Positions 32,333 through 42,636 are shown, numbered from the stretch's first letter. The stretch is DNA of 49,844 nucleotides from Actinomycetota bacterium (GCA_004563715.1 SIRX01000110.1:1-49844), one strand, 5' to 3'. The notes: a model not told the origin generated them from the letters alone. Numbers and translations: made by a program.

Positions 32333-34859
32333 AGAGATACTCTTCGAGGCGCCGGGTGAGGGTATCGAGCATCCGGGCGTTCACGTCGAGCTTCTCCCGC
32401 TCCGCGGCAACGACATCACCGGGGGCGCGCTCGACGAAGTTCGGGTTTGCGAGCTTCTTCTCTGCGCGCTCGACCTCCTTGCCGACGCGCCCGATCTCTT
32501 TTCGCAGGCGCTCGACCTCGCCGCGGCGCTGCTCCTCGCTGAGCGCCACCTCGACCACCACGTCGCCCGCTGGCAGGACGGCTTTCGCGCCCTCTAAATC
32601 TTTTGCGGGCCGCACGCCGGCCAGCGACAAGAAAACGCCCGTCTCTACCCCCTCCGGCACGCGCCCGGCCAACTCGCCATCAACCTTCGACTCGGCCCGG
32701 AACTTTCGCACCGCCGAGACGGCCCGTTTGGTGCGGTCCAGCGTCTCCCCGGCTTCATCATACCGCAGATCCGGGTCGAAAGCGGGGAACGACTGCCGCA
32801 CGAGCAGCTCTTTTTCCCCGAGCAGGTGGGACATCTCCTCGGTGGCGAAGGGCATGGCCGGATGCAGCAGACGCAGAACACCGGAGAAGACCTCCCGCAA
32901 AACGCGTGGTGTGGCGGATGAGGGCGCGGCCTTGGCGATCTCGATGTACCAGTCGGCGAACTCGCCCCAGGCGAAGTTGTAGACGACCCTCATGGCCTCC
33001 GAGAACGCGCATTCTTCGAGCAGCGCGTCGTACTCGCCAACGACGCGGTTGAACTCCGAGAGGATCCAGCAGTCCGAGGCGGAGAGCTCGCCGTCCTCTT
33101 CCGGCTCCGGGTAGCTCAGGACGAAGCGGGTCGCGTTCCAGAGCTTGGTGACGAAGGCCCGGCCCATGGCCGCCCGCTCGTAGGAGTAGGCGAAGTCCTG
33201 GGTCGAGGACTGATAGAGCAGCCCGAAGCGCACCGCGTCCGTACCGTACTCATCGAAGAGTTCCAGGGGGTTTATGGTGTTCCCCTTGGACTTGCTCATC
33301 TTCGTGCCGTCCTCGGCGAGCACGATGGAGTGGACGTTGACCTTCTCGAACGGAACCCCGTCCCGGTAACGGAGGCCGGTCATGATCATGCGGGCCACCC
33401 ACAGGTACATGATCTCGCGCGCCGTGCTGAGCAGCTGCGTGGGATAGAAGTACTCCAGGTCCCCGGTTTCCTCCGGCCAGCCGAGCGTGGCGAACGGCCA
33501 CAGCGCAGACGAGAACCAGGTATCGAGCACGTCGGTGTCCTGCACAAAGCCCTCGCCGGGCGACTCCTTGGCGGCCACGACCTCGCCTGCGGGCCCGTAC
33601 CACACGGGGATGCGGTGGCCCCACCAGAGCTGGCGGGAGACGTTCCAGTCCTGGATGTTCTCCAGCCACCGGATCGTCTCCCGCCGCCACGAGTCCGGGT
33701 AGACCTTTATCTCCTCCTCCCGGAGCGCTTCTATGGCGGGCTCGGCCAGCTCGCGCATCGAGACCCACCACTGCTCCGAGAGCCACGGCTCGATCACCGC
33801 GCCGCAGCGATCGCAGTGGCCGACCCGGTGGACGTAGTCCTTGACCTCGCCGAGCAGGTCTTCCTCGCGCAGCCGATCCACGACCGCCGCCCGGGCTTCC
33901 TCCCGGCTCAGGCCCGCGAACGGGCCGCCGCTTTCGTTGATGGTGCCGTCGGGGTTCATGACGTTCACCGGATCTAGGCCGAGCCTCTGCCCGATTTCGA
34001 AGTCGTTCGGGTCGTGGGCCGGGGTGACCTTCAGGACGCCGGTGCCGAAGGAGGGGTCCACGTAGTCGTCGGCGAGGATCTCGATCTCCCGCTCGACGAA
34101 CGGCACCCGCACCTTGCGTCCGACGAGGCCGGTGTAGCGCTCGTCTTCCGGGTTGACCACGAGCGCCACGTCGCCGAGCATCGTCTCCGGGCGGGTGGTG
34201 AAGACCTGAGCGTAGCCTTCGCCGTCCACGAACGGGTAGCGGAGGCCGTAGAGCCTGCCGTTGACCTCCTCGTAGTTGACCTCCAGGTCGGAGATCGCCG
34301 AGCGGTCGCGCGGACACCAGTTGGTGATGCGGTTGCCCCGGTAGATCAGGCCGGCCTCGAACATCTCGACGAAAGCCGTGAGCACGGCGTCTATGTATCC
34401 CTCGTCCATCGTGAAGCGCAGCCGCCGCCAGTCCACCGACGCCCCCAGCCGCCGGAGCTGGCCGAGGATCTTGGTCCGGGCGTCTATGGCGAACTCCCAG
34501 CAGCGCCTCACGAACTCCTTGCGTCCGAGGTCCCAGCGCGACGTGCCCTCCTCCCGCAGGAGTTTCCGCTCCAGGACATTCTGGAGGGCGATGGAGGCGT
34601 GGTCCGTGCCGGGCAGCCACAGAGCCTCGTAGCCCTTCATCCGGGCGCGGCGGACAAGCGCGTCCTGTATGGCGCCGTTCAGGGCGTGGCCCATGTGCAG
34701 CTCGCCCGTAACGTTGGGCGGCGGGATGACGACGCAGTAGGGTTCTTTGTCCGGGTTGGGCTCGGCCTCGAAGGCGCCGGCCCTCTCCCACTCCTCGTAG
34801 ATGCGCGCTTCGACGGCGCGCGGGTCGTAGGTCTTGGGTATCTCTCGGGGTTGGCTCAA
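32331..34859 (-). CDS. valS: valyl-tRNA synthetase
   Basis: An 842-aa class Ia synthetase that charges tRNA-Val, with an editing domain against threonine. The HIGH motif appears as HMGH at 55-58 and KMSKS at 520-524. The editing domain holds TTRPETMLGDVALVV and TPAHDPNDFEIG. The C-terminal coiled coil, with EVERLRKEIGRVGKEVERAEKKL (heptad-like), is the tRNA-binding arm. The TTG start has no Shine-Dalgarno. TAGACT, overlapping the clpX stop, ends 10 nt before it. valS-folC adjacency is common in bacteria. Confidence 0.96.
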   Translation of the reverse strand: MSQPREIPKTYDPRAVEARIYEEWERAGAFEAEPNPDKEPYCVVIPPPNVTGELHMGHALNGAIQDALVRRARMKGYEALWLPGTDHASIALQNVLERKLLREEGTSRWDLGRKEFVRRCWEFAIDARTKILGQLRRLGASVDWRRLRFTMDEGYIDAVLTAFVEMFEAGLIYRGNRITNWCPRDRSAISDLEVNYEEVNGRLYGLRYPFVDGEGYAQVFTTRPETMLGDVALVVNPEDERYTGLVGRKVRVPFVEREIEILADDYVDPSFGTGVLKVTPAHDPNDFEIGQRLGLDPVNVMNPDGTINESGGPFAGLSREEARAAVVDRLREEDLLGEVKDYVHRVGHCDRCGAVIEPWLSEQWWVSMRELAEPAIEALREEEIKVYPDSWRRETIRWLENIQDWNVSRQLWWGHRIPVWYGPAGEVVAAKESPGEGFVQDTDVLDTWFSSALWPFATLGWPEETGDLEYFYPTQLLSTAREIMYLWVARMIMTGLRYRDGVPFEKVNVHSIVLAEDGTKMSKSKGNTINPLELFDEYGTDAVRFGLLYQSSTQDFAYSYERAAMGRAFVTKLWNATRFVLSYPEPEEDGELSASDCWILSEFNRVVGEYDALLEECAFSEAMRVVYNFAWGEFADWYIEIAKAAPSSATPRVLREVFSGVLRLLHPAMPFATEEMSHLLGEKELLVRQSFPAFDPDLRYDEAGETLDRTKRAVSAVRKFRAESKVDGELAGRVPEGVETGVFLSLAGVRPAKDLEGAKAVLPAGDVVVEVALSEEQRRGEVERLRKEIGRVGKEVERAEKKLANPNFVERAPGDVVAAEREKLDVNARMLDTLTRRLEEYL

Positions 34860-34869
34860 GGGGTCAGGG

Positions 34870-34875
34870 AGTCTA
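34870..34875 (-). promoter_or_regulatory. -10-like TAGACT overlapping the clpX stop, before valS
   Basis: TAGACT on the minus strand. Its TAG is the clpX stop, as in the radC case. It ends 10 nt before the valS TTG, which would give a leader of about 3 nt. Confidence 0.35.
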
Positions 34876-36135
34876 CGCGGTCTCTTCGTCGTAGGAGTAC
34901 TTGGAGTTGCCGGAGCCCGTTACCAGCGCCGGTTGCACACCCTCTTTGACGGTGTCCGCGTCCACGATGCACTTGGCGACGTCCGAGCGGCTGGGAAGCT
35001 CGTACATCGTTGGCAGCAGCGAAGCTTCCAGGATGCTGCGCAACCCGCGGGCGCCGGTGCCCCGTTCGAGCGCCAGCTCCGCGATCGCCGAGAGCGCAGC
35101 CTCGGTAAAGGCCAGGTCCACCTTATCGTAGCGGAAGAACTGCCGGTACTGGCGCACCAGGGCGTTCTTCGGCTCGGTGAGGATGCGGATAAGGTCCTCC
35201 TCGTCCAGCGCGCGGAGCGTGGAGATCACCGGCAAGCGGCCCACGAACTCGGGGATGAGCCCGTACTTGAGCAGGTCCTCCGGCTGGGTGTGCATAAAGA
35301 CCGCGCCCGGCTCCTCCTCCATCCGCTCTGCGGCGTCGCCCCCGAAGCCGATGCTCCGCTTGCCGATGCGCTGCCGGATCACGTCTTCAAGGCCGCCGAA
35401 CGCCCCGCCGCAGATAAACAATATGTTCTTGGTGTCTATCTGCAGGAAGTCCTGGTGCGGGTGCTTGCGCCCGCCCTGGGGCGGCACGCTCGCCACTGTG
35501 CCCTCCAGGATTTTCAAGAGCGCCTGCTGCACGCCCTCGCCAGAGACGTCGCGGGTGATGGACGGGTTGTCCGACTTGCGGGCGATCTTGTCGATCTCGT
35601 CTATGTAGATGATGCCCGTCTCGGCCTTCTTCACGTCGAAGTCGGCGGCCTGTATCAGCTTGAGCAGGATGTTCTCGACGTCCTCGCCCACGTAGCCGGC
35701 CTCGGTGAGCGCCGTGGCGTCGGCGATGGCGAACGGCACGTTGAGGATGCGCGCCAGCGTCTGGGCCAGCAGCGTCTTGCCGCTACCGGTCGGGCCGATG
35801 AGCAGGATGTTCGACTTCTGCAGCTCCGTGCCGTCGGTCGGTTCCGGCCCCATCTGGATGCGTTTGTAGTGGTTGTAGACGGCCACCGCGAGCACCTTTT
35901 TCGCGTCCTCCTGGCCTATAACGTACTCGTTGAGGATGCGGTTGATCTCGCGGGGCTTGGGGAGGTCGTCGTCCTTGAGGATCTCGGGCCCGCTGAACTC
36001 CTCGTCGATGATCTCGTTGCAGAGCTCGATGCACTCGTCGCAGATGTAGACGCCGGGTCCGGCGATGAGCTTCCTGACCTGGCGCTGGCTCTTCCCGCAG
36101 AAAGAGCACTGCAACTGGTCCGACGGGTCTCTCAT
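34873..36135 (-). CDS. clpX: ClpX, ATPase subunit of ClpXP
   Basis: A 420-aa AAA+ unfoldase. The N-terminal zinc-binding domain has C10/C13 and C32/C35. Walker A GPTGSGKT is at about 114-121, Walker [12 protein letters not shown] follows, then the pore loop GYVGED and the ClpP-docking IGF loop (RSIGFGG). GGGGAGGA lies 9 nt before the ATG. The tig-clpP-clpX order is the classic bacterial operon, with a 51-bp gap after clpP. Confidence 0.97.
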   Translation of the reverse strand: MRDPSDQLQCSFCGKSQRQVRKLIAGPGVYICDECIELCNEIIDEEFSGPEILKDDDLPKPREINRILNEYVIGQEDAKKVLAVAVYNHYKRIQMGPEPTDGTELQKSNILLIGPTGSGKTLLAQTLARILNVPFAIADATALTEAGYVGEDVENILLKLIQAADFDVKKAETGIIYIDEIDKIARKSDNPSITRDVSGEGVQQALLKILEGTVASVPPQGGRKHPHQDFLQIDTKNILFICGGAFGGLEDVIRQRIGKRSIGFGGDAAERMEEEPGAVFMHTQPEDLLKYGLIPEFVGRLPVISTLRALDEEDLIRILTEPKNALVRQYRQFFRYDKVDLAFTEAALSAIAELALERGTGARGLRSILEASLLPTMYELPSRSDVAKCIVDADTVKEGVQPALVTGSGNSKYSYDEETA

Positions 36136-36186
36136 GCGGTTACGTCCTCCCCATGTCTGCTTCCAACATCCTGCCGACCTGGTTAC

Positions 36187-36789
36187 CTAGTGGTTGCGGA
36201 TTATGTTGTCTATGACACCGTAGTCGATGGCCTCGTCGGGTCCCATTATGTAGTCCCGGTCGGTGTCGCGCTCGATCCGCTCGTAGGGCTGTCCGGTGTT
36301 CTCGGCCAGGATCTCGTTCAGGCGCCGCTTGGTGGCGATGAGCTCCTTGGCGTGGATCTCCACGTCCGACGCCTGTCCGGCGAGACCGCCGACGCTCGGC
36401 TGGTGCAGCAGGATACGCGTGTTGGGCAGCGCGTTGCGCTTGCCTTTGGCGCCCGCCGCCAGCAGGAAAGCGCCCATCGAAGCGGCCATGCCCAGCGCCG
36501 TGGTAACGATGTCGGGCTTGACGAACTGCATGGTGTCGTAGATGGCGAGCCCCGCCGTGACGCTGCCGCCGGGCGAGTTTATGTACAGGTTGATGTCCTG
36601 CTCGGGGTCCTCGCTCTCCAGGTGCAGCAACTGCGCCATGATGGCGTTGGCCACCTGATCGTCCACCGGCGTGCCCAGGAAGATGATTCTGTCCTTCAAC
36701 AGCCGCGAGTAGATGTCCATCGCCCGCTCTCCGCGCGGGCTCTGCTCGATGACGTAGGGGATGACGCCCTGGGGGTCGTAGTAGCTCAT
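36187..36789 (-). CDS. clpP: ClpP protease subunit
   Basis: A 200-aa serine protease forming the proteolytic chamber for ClpX. Catalytic residues are S104 (GMAASMGA), H129 (TRILLHQPS) and the aspartate in ERDTDRD. The short N-terminal propeptide region ([22 protein letters not shown]; key residues form the axial loop) is normal. The ATG overlaps the tig stop by 4 bp, and GGAGAGGAAAA precedes it. Only one clpP is present here, whereas many Actinobacteria have two in tandem. Confidence 0.97.
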   Translation of the reverse strand: MSYYDPQGVIPYVIEQSPRGERAMDIYSRLLKDRIIFLGTPVDDQVANAIMAQLLHLESEDPEQDINLYINSPGGSVTAGLAIYDTMQFVKPDIVTTALGMAASMGAFLLAAGAKGKRNALPNTRILLHQPSVGGLAGQASDVEIHAKELIATKRRLNEILAENTGQPYERIERDTDRDYIMGPDEAIDYGVIDNIIRNH

Positions 36790-38237
36790 TGCTTTTCCTC
36801 TCCTTCGCTGGTCTCCGGGCTGCTGGCCGTTTCACCGACCTCGACTCTGGACTCTACCGCCGCCCCGCCACTCTCGGGCGCTGCTTCCTCCGTCTCCGGA
36901 ACGTCGGTTTCTGCTTCTTCGGCCTCTTCTTCCTCCGGCATCGGGACGGCGACGGATTTCTCTACCAGGAGGTCTAGCGCCTTCTGCCGGGCCATCTCCT
37001 CTTCCAGCAGCGTGTAGGTGCCGTTGCTCCGCATGGTCTCAACGATCTCTTCCGGCTCGCGCCCGGATTCCTCGGCGAGGTGCTCTATCTCGCGCCTGAC
37101 GGCGTGCTCGTCGGCTTCCACGTTCTCGGCACCGGCTACGGCGTCGAGGACCAGCTCCTTCTTCACCGTGTCGGCTGCGTCCGGCCGGACCCGGGCCTTC
37201 AGGTCGTTCAGGCTCACCCCGGCGAGCTGGTAGTACTGCTCGGGCTCTATGCCCTGCGCCCGGATGCTGCGCTCGAAGGAACCGACCATCTCTTCAGACT
37301 TCTCCTCGACCATCACCTCCGGCACTTCGACCTCGGCCCTCTGCGCCACCGCGTCCAGCACCCGACCCCGGAACTCGGCCTCCACCTGACGCTCGAGCGC
37401 GGCCTCTACCTGCTCCCGCACCGCCTCACGAAGCTCCTCCAGCGTCTCGAACTCGCTCGCCTCCTTGGCAAACTCATCGTCCAGCGGCGGCAGGTCACGC
37501 TCTTTTATCTCCTTGACGTGGACGTTGAACAACACGGACTGGCCCCGCAGCGACTCCTCCTGGTAGTCCACCGGGAACGTCACCGCGAACTGCTTGCGCT
37601 CCCCGGCGTTCGTGCCCACGAGGTTCTCCTCGAAGTCCGGCAGCAGCTCCCCACCGCCGACCTCCAGCATGTAATCTTCGGCCTCGGCGCCCTCCACGGG
37701 ACCACCCGTCAGGTGCTCGCCCTTGAAGTCCAGGATCACGTAGTCGCCCTGCCGCACCGGGCGGTCCTCGACCGCCGCCAGCGTGGCGAACTGCCCCCGC
37801 AACTCCTCGATCTGCTCTTCTACCTGCTCCTCGGAGACCTCGACCTCGCGCTTGGGCACTTCGAGCCCCTCGTACTCGCCGAGGACCGCCTCCGGCCGCA
37901 CCGGCACGGTGGCGGAAAAGCGGAACCCCTCTCTCTCGTCTATCGAGTCCTCGAAGTCTATCTCCGGCCGGTCGATGGGCCGCAGGTCGGTCTCGACGAT
38001 GGCCTCCGAGTACCAAGTCGGCAGCTGGTCCTGGAGCGTCTCCATGTAGATGTAGTCGCGCCCGAGGTGGTTCTCGATCATGCGTCGCGGGGCCTTGCCG
38101 GGACGGAAACCGGGAACCCGCACCTTCTGCTTTAGCTCACGGACCTTGGCCTCTACGCCCTTACGCACCGCCTCCGGAGAAACCTCCACGTCGAGCCGGA
38201 CCCTGTTGTCCTCAAGCTTCGTTACGTTCGCAGTCAT
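36786..38237 (-). CDS. tig: trigger factor
   Basis: A 483-aa ribosome-bound chaperone and peptidyl-prolyl isomerase. The N-terminal ribosome-binding domain contains [17 protein letters not shown] (the GFRxGKxP tail motif). The FKBP-like domain covers about 155-240 ([16 protein letters not shown]). The helical C-terminal arms run to about 420, followed by an acidic Glu/Ala-rich tail of about 55 residues that is not conserved. AGAGG lies just before the ATG. It is the first gene of tig-clpP-clpX, with tRNA-Leu upstream on the same strand. Confidence 0.95.
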   Translation of the reverse strand: MTANVTKLEDNRVRLDVEVSPEAVRKGVEAKVRELKQKVRVPGFRPGKAPRRMIENHLGRDYIYMETLQDQLPTWYSEAIVETDLRPIDRPEIDFEDSIDEREGFRFSATVPVRPEAVLGEYEGLEVPKREVEVSEEQVEEQIEELRGQFATLAAVEDRPVRQGDYVILDFKGEHLTGGPVEGAEAEDYMLEVGGGELLPDFEENLVGTNAGERKQFAVTFPVDYQEESLRGQSVLFNVHVKEIKERDLPPLDDEFAKEASEFETLEELREAVREQVEAALERQVEAEFRGRVLDAVAQRAEVEVPEVMVEEKSEEMVGSFERSIRAQGIEPEQYYQLAGVSLNDLKARVRPDAADTVKKELVLDAVAGAENVEADEHAVRREIEHLAEESGREPEEIVETMRSNGTYTLLEEEMARQKALDLLVEKSVAVPMPEEEEAEEAETDVPETEEAAPESGGAAVESRVEVGETASSPETSEGEEKQ

Positions 38238-38301
38238 ACACCTCTACTCTTCTCGACTACCAAACAACAGGCCCGGCGCTCCGACAGCCCCGGCAACGGA
38301 G

Positions 38302-38382
38302 TGCGAGAGGCGGGACTTGAACCCGCACGCCTTGCGGCACTAGATCCTAAATCTAGCGTGTCTACCATTCCACCACTCTCGC
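38302..38382 (-). tRNA. tRNA-Leu (UAG)
   Basis: An 81-nt minus-strand tRNA with a class II variable arm (TGCCGCAAGGCG). The acceptor GCGAGAG/CTCTCGC is perfect with discriminator A. The anticodon stem is CTAGA/TCTAG with loop TTTAGGA, so the anticodon is UAG. It lies 64 bp upstream of tig. Confidence 0.96.
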
Positions 38383-38404
38383 TCACCGCAAGAACCTGCG
38401 CCCG

Positions 38405-38410
38405 ATTATA
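38405..38410 (-). promoter_or_regulatory. -10 element of tRNA-Leu(UAG)
   Basis: Consensus TATAAT on the minus strand, 22 nt before the tRNA 5' end. No clear TTGACA is at the matching -35 position. Confidence 0.55.
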
Positions 38411-38439
38411 ACAGCAGCCTTTGTGTTCCCCGACACCCG

Positions 38440-38632
38440 CTACCGTTCTTGACCACCCTTTACGCTAAGGGCGCAAGCTATATGCTGGCGATAGCCGGAG
38501 AGCGGCCCGCTGTTCGGGGGAGTGCCCTCCAGCACACCGACCACGTACCCCGGCTCCAAGTCTGCGTCCGGGCCGGGCTTGAGGATAAGAAGGCGGCGAC
38601 CAGGCTCGACGCGACGTCGCCGACGGTGTCCA
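38440..38632 (-). pseudogene. possible gene remnant in the lytR-tRNA-Leu gap
   Basis: The 348 bp between tRNA-Leu (38382) and the LCP gene (38731) holds no confident gene. In one minus-strand frame ending at TAG 38440, a protein-like stretch reads LLILKPGPDADLEPGYVVG, then VLEGTPPNSGPLSGYRQHIA. It has no ATG or GTG before it and meets a TGA about 64 codons upstream. A neighbouring frame (DLDTVGDVASSLVAA) looks coding just before. This could be a frameshifted small gene downstream of the LCP gene. The family is not recognised. Confidence 0.25.
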
Positions 38633-38730
38633 GGTCACCTGGCGCATCATGGACGTGAACCTGACTTGTCGAGTGTGCCATGGGGGTGCACCCGGCGCCG
38701 TGGTTTCGTACAAGTCTATCTGGTGATCCG

Positions 38731-39666
38731 TCAGTCGCGGAACTCGCGCAGTATAGTCTCGTTGGCCTCCCGATCCGGTATCAAGACCTCGTTGCCGCTC
38801 GGCAGCGCGCCGGGCGTACCCTTTAGCTGGGTCGAGGTCATCACGCTGTTGCGCCCGTGCTTTCCGAGCATCCGGCCCAGGGCGGCCATCTCCGAGACGC
38901 TCATGTCGGTTTCGACGTTGTCGGTTACGGCCCGGATGATCTGGGGGAACCTCTCGACCGAGCGCCAGCGGAATGCCTGGCTGCGGAGGGCGGCCAGCAC
39001 CTCTTGCTGACGTCGGATACGGTCCAGGTCTCCGCCGGAGCTGGTGCGGTAGCGCGTGTAGAGCAGCGCCTTGCGGCCGTTGAGCCTCTGCGGGCCGTCC
39101 TTGACCTTCCAGTTAGGGGGAACCACGCTCTCGTCCACGTCCACCCTGACACCCCCCACGGCGTCCACGAACGCCTCGAACCCGTCGAAATCGACCACCA
39201 CGTAGTGATCGATGTAGATACCCGCGTGACGTTCCACGGCCTCTACAGTCTCCGCGGCGCCCCCGTACGAGTACACCGCATTGATTCTGTCCTCCAGGCC
39301 CGGCCTTACCTCTACCAGCAGGTCTCGCGGTATGGAGGCTACCCTCACTTTCCCCGTCCCCGGATATGCTCGAACAAGCATCAGGACGTCCGCGCGGGCA
39401 CCCTCTATCTCCGAGCCTTCCGGCCGCCGGTCTAGCCCCATGACAAGCAGGTTGCGGGGTTCGTCGGAGACGTTAGAGAGGTTCTCCAGCAAACCGGGGA
39501 TCTCGGGGTCTCGTTCTCCGGTGTCGCTCGCGCTGGTTTCGCCGGTGGTCAAAGCCGCCACGGCCCCCAGCCCGGCCAGGAACAAACATGCAAACACCAG
39601 GCAGAGATAGCCGGCCACGCTCCGCTTGCGCCGTGGACCGCAGGTTAGTTCACCAAAGTCTCGCAC
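38731..39666 (-). CDS. LytR-CpsA-Psr (LCP) family ligase
   Basis: A 311-aa LCP protein, which transfers lipid-linked glycopolymers such as teichoic acid or arabinogalactan onto peptidoglycan. A cytoplasmic N-terminus (about 1-16) and one membrane helix (about 17-40) precede the extracellular LCP domain. That domain has LLVMGLDRRPEG, RADVLMLV, VRVASIPRDLLVEV, RINAVYSYGG and the arginine-rich RYRTSSGGDLDRIRRQQ. The GTG start has no Shine-Dalgarno. A promoter places +1 on that G, so the mRNA is probably leaderless. It is divergent from the CPBP gene. Confidence 0.93.
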   Translation of the reverse strand: MRDFGELTCGPRRKRSVAGYLCLVFACLFLAGLGAVAALTTGETSASDTGERDPEIPGLLENLSNVSDEPRNLLVMGLDRRPEGSEIEGARADVLMLVRAYPGTGKVRVASIPRDLLVEVRPGLEDRINAVYSYGGAAETVEAVERHAGIYIDHYVVVDFDGFEAFVDAVGGVRVDVDESVVPPNWKVKDGPQRLNGRKALLYTRYRTSSGGDLDRIRRQQEVLAALRSQAFRWRSVERFPQIIRAVTDNVETDMSVSEMAALGRMLGKHGRNSVMTSTQLKGTPGALPSGNEVLIPDREANETILREFRD

Positions 39667-39672
39667 ACGGGA

Positions 39673-39701
39673 AGTTTAGTTTGCCCGGGACCGCCTCGCA
39701 A
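39673..39701 (-). promoter_or_regulatory. LCP gene promoter, leaderless geometry
   Basis: TTGCGA (39696-39701), a 17-bp spacer, then TAAACT (39673-39678) on the minus strand. The GTG start codon begins 7 nt after the -10, exactly at the expected +1. This is the best two-element example of a leaderless promoter in the window. Confidence 0.6.
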
Positions 39702-39816
39702 CGATCCGAGCGCGGCAACCCCCGCTCAGCAACATCCAGACCGGGCAGTAAAACCGTTCGTACATCTGTACACTGCATATCGTGCTCGCAAGGTTTCTCG
39801 TCGGAGAGGCTGACAG

Positions 39817-40656
39817 GTGAAAAGTTTACTCTTGCGTTTCCCGATTGTTTCCAGCCTGCTGCTAGCCCTGGTGTTGCTAGGGCTGCTGTACATTAGCCGG
39901 CTACCGTTTCCAACGGTAACGGTGGGTGATGTGGGAGACCTTACCCCCGAGCAGACCCGCCAGCCCACCGGCATGGAGCAGGCGATCTCTTCTCTGGCAA
40001 ACGCCGAAACCCTGTTTATCGGGTTGACTTTGCTGCTCGCCGTGGCGGTCGTCGCCTACTTCGGATGGTGGCGGGAAGTCGGCTTCAACCGGCCTCACCC
40101 ACCACGCAACCTGTTGTTTCTCTGGTTTCCGCTGCTGGTCATCGGGCTTACCCTTTCGGGCGGGACGAGGATATCCCCAACCCCAGTGTTCACAATCACC
40201 GTCCTGATCATAGCCATCGAAGCGTTCGGCAGCGAGTTGATGTTTCGGGGGATCATGTTACGCCTCCTGGCTCCCAGCGGGCTGTTGCGGGCGGTCTTCC
40301 TGACCTCGATTCTCTCCGGCGTCGTCGTACTGGCGAGAACCCTCACGTCTGGTCCCTGGCCCGAAGCCGCCTACCTGACGCTGACGGCTACCTGCGGCGG
40401 CTTTACCTATGCGGCGATCAGGTGGCGTACCGTCTCGATCTGGCCGGTGATGCTCACGCACTTTGCACTGCTTCTGGCGATTGAGGTCGCCGTGGTCCGG
40501 GCCTTCGTCTTCCCCTTCTTATTGTTTGCCACCACGATCGGGTTTATCGCCTACGGCCTCTACCTGCTCCGCAACAGGTACGTGCGCGCGGACGGGGGCC
40601 TGGGGAACGAACACACCCCGGATCGAAACCAGCCGCTACGAGGCGACACCCTGTAG
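39817..40656 (+). CDS. degenerate CPBP-family (CAAX protease-like) membrane protein
   Basis: A 279-aa membrane protein with about seven or eight helices. The segment [13 protein letters not shown] resembles motif 1 (EExxxR) of CPBP intramembrane proteases, but the first glutamate is serine. The expected motif-2 FxxxH is not seen in [17 protein letters not shown] lone histidine remains in [10 protein letters not shown]. It is therefore probably not a working protease. The GTG follows AGAGG at 7 nt. Its 3' end overlaps the convergent uvrB by 21 bp. The closest neighbour by promoter is the divergent LCP gene. Confidence 0.7.
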   Translation: MKSLLLRFPIVSSLLLALVLLGLLYISRLPFPTVTVGDVGDLTPEQTRQPTGMEQAISSLANAETLFIGLTLLLAVAVVAYFGWWREVGFNRPHPPRNLLFLWFPLLVIGLTLSGGTRISPTPVFTITVLIIAIEAFGSELMFRGIMLRLLAPSGLLRAVFLTSILSGVVVLARTLTSGPWPEAAYLTLTATCGGFTYAAIRWRTVSIWPVMLTHFALLLAIEVAVVRAFVFPFLLFATTIGFIAYGLYLLRNRYVRADGGLGNEHTPDRNQPLRGDTL

Positions 40657-42636
40657 CTGGCGCTCCAGGTCCTTGATCTCGTCCCGCAGCCTGGCGGCGT
40701 ACTCGAACTTTAGCTCTTCAGCGGCCTCCAGCATCTCGGCCTCGAGGTCGGCGATGAGGTTCCGGATCTCCTCCGGGTCTCGCGGCGCTTCGCGGGCGGC
40801 CTTTTTCTTGCCAGCCTTGTACAGACCCTTGGCCTCGGCGGCGATGAGGATGTCCGAAACCCCCTTCGTGATGGTCCTAGGCTCGATACCGTGCCGCTCG
40901 TTGTATGAAGCCTGGATCTCGCGGCGCCGCTCCGTCTCCCCTATCGCGACCCGCATCGCGTCCGTTTCTTTGTCGGCATACATTATTACGCGGCCGTTGA
41001 CGTTGCGGGCGGCGCGGCCGATGGTTTGTATCAGGGCGCGCTCTCCGCGCAGGAAGCCCTCTTTGTCAGCGTCGAGGATGGCTACCAGGGTGACTTCCGG
41101 AAGGTCGAGCCCTTCTCGGAGCAGGTTTATGCCGACAAGCACGTCGAACTCTCCGGTGCGGAGTCCCCTTATGATCTGGATGCGGTCCAGCGTCTCGATG
41201 TTGGCGTGCATGTAGCGGGCCTTGACGTTGTGCTCCAGCAGGTAATCCGTCAGGTCCTCGGCCATCTTGATGGTGAGCGTCGTGATCAGGACTCGTTCGC
41301 CGTGCTCGACGCGCCTGGCGACCTCGTTGAGCAGGTCGTCTATCTGGTTTTTCGTCGGGCGGACCTCCACCTCCGGGTCCAAGAGGCCGGTCGGGCGGAT
41401 GATCTGCTCCACGATCTGCTCCGAGTTCTCCAGCTCGTAAGGTCCCGGCGTCGCCGAGACGAAGACCAGCTGGTTCGTCTTGAGCAAGAACTCGTCCCAC
41501 ATGAGCGGGCGGTTGTCCAGGGCTGAAGGCAGCCGGAAGCCGTGCTCGACGAGCGTGGTCTTGCGGGAGCGGTCGCCGTTGTACATGCCCCGCACCTGCG
41601 GCAGCGTGATGTGCGACTCGTCCACGAAGGTGATGTAGTCGTCCGGGAAGTAGTCGAGGAGGGTGTACGGCGTGGAGCCCGCCGCCCGGCCGTCCAGATG
41701 TCGGGAGTAGTTCTCGATGCCGGAGCAGTACCCCAGCTCCCGCATCATCTCCAGGTCGTAGAGGGTCCGCTGCCGCAAACGGTACGCTTCGAGAATTTTA
41801 CCTTCCTTCTCCAGCTCGGCGTAGCGTTCCTCCAGTTCCGCCTCGATGTTCTTCACGGCGACCTGTAGTCGTTCCTCGTCCGTAACGAAGTGGGTGGCCG
41901 GGTAGACGGTCAGGGTCTCGTGCTCGCGCAGGACCTCGCCGGTCAGCGGGTCGACCTCGGTCATGTCCTCGACCTCGTCCCCGAAAAAGGAGATGCGGTA
42001 GACGGTGTCCTGGTAGGCCGGGTGGATCTCCAGCACGTCGCCCCGCACGCGGAAGGTGCCGCGGGCGAGCTGGAAGTCGTTGCGGGCGTACTGGATTCGG
42101 ACCATGTCGCGCAGCACGTCGTCCAAATCGTAGAAGCCGCCCTTCTCCATCAAGACCATCTTCGAGCGGTACTCCTCCGGGCTACCGAGACCGTAGATAG
42201 CCGAGACGCTGGCGACCACGATCACGTCCCGCCGCGTGAACAGCGAGCTGGTAGCGGAGTGCCGGAGGCGGTCTATGTCCTCGTTGATCTGGGCGTCCTT
42301 CTCGATAAACGTGTCCGATGAGGGCACGTACGCCTCGGGCTGATAGTAGTCGTAGTAGCTGACGAAGTACTCGACGGCGTTGTTGGGGAAGAAGTCCGCG
42401 AACTCGCTGGCGAGCTGGGCCGCGAGCGTTTTGTTGTGGGCGATAACGAGCGCCGGCCGGCCTGCCTGCTCTATGGTGCGGGCCATCGTATGGGTCTTGC
42501 CGGAGCCGGTGACGCCGAGCAGCGTCTGGGCTCTCATGCCGGAGTCCAGGCCGGCCGCGAGGTTCTCTATGGCCTTCGGCTGGTCGCCCGTCGGCTGGTA
42601 CTCGCTGTTCACCAGAAAACCGGCTCTAGTCTCCAT
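40636..42636 (-). CDS. uvrB: excinuclease ABC subunit B
   Basis: A 666-aa damage-verification helicase of nucleotide excision repair. Walker A GVTGSGKT is at 41-48. The beta-hairpin region has [21 protein letters not shown] (key aromatic residues [10 protein letters not shown]). Helicase motifs [13 protein letters not shown] and QTIGRAARN follow, with the C-terminal UvrC-binding UVR motif ([24 protein letters not shown]; key residues AxxLxFExAAxLRDEI). The ATG at 42636 follows GGGAGGAA at the proper distance and overlaps slt by 11 bp. A longer start inside slt is not needed. Confidence 0.97.
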   Translation of the reverse strand: METRAGFLVNSEYQPTGDQPKAIENLAAGLDSGMRAQTLLGVTGSGKTHTMARTIEQAGRPALVIAHNKTLAAQLASEFADFFPNNAVEYFVSYYDYYQPEAYVPSSDTFIEKDAQINEDIDRLRHSATSSLFTRRDVIVVASVSAIYGLGSPEEYRSKMVLMEKGGFYDLDDVLRDMVRIQYARNDFQLARGTFRVRGDVLEIHPAYQDTVYRISFFGDEVEDMTEVDPLTGEVLREHETLTVYPATHFVTDEERLQVAVKNIEAELEERYAELEKEGKILEAYRLRQRTLYDLEMMRELGYCSGIENYSRHLDGRAAGSTPYTLLDYFPDDYITFVDESHITLPQVRGMYNGDRSRKTTLVEHGFRLPSALDNRPLMWDEFLLKTNQLVFVSATPGPYELENSEQIVEQIIRPTGLLDPEVEVRPTKNQIDDLLNEVARRVEHGERVLITTLTIKMAEDLTDYLLEHNVKARYMHANIETLDRIQIIRGLRTGEFDVLVGINLLREGLDLPEVTLVAILDADKEGFLRGERALIQTIGRAARNVNGRVIMYADKETDAMRVAIGETERRREIQASYNERHGIEPRTITKGVSDILIAAEAKGLYKAGKKKAAREAPRDPEEIRNLIADLEAEMLEAAEELKFEYAARLRDEIKDLERQLQGVAS

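Noticed and set aside
33250-34791. 513-aa minus-strand frame inside valS
   Set aside because: It is an Arg/Gly/Pro-rich shifted frame of valS with no domain; valS itself has HIGH and KMSKS.
34834-37017. 727-aa plus-strand open frame opposite clpX, clpP and tig
   Set aside because: It is antisense to three unmistakable genes. Its composition (Leu, Val, Arg, Asp, His rich) is what a GC-rich complementary frame gives, with no recognisable domain.
37080-38135. 351-aa plus-strand frame opposite tig
   Set aside because: It is antisense to trigger factor and is a His/Leu/Arg-rich shadow with no family features.
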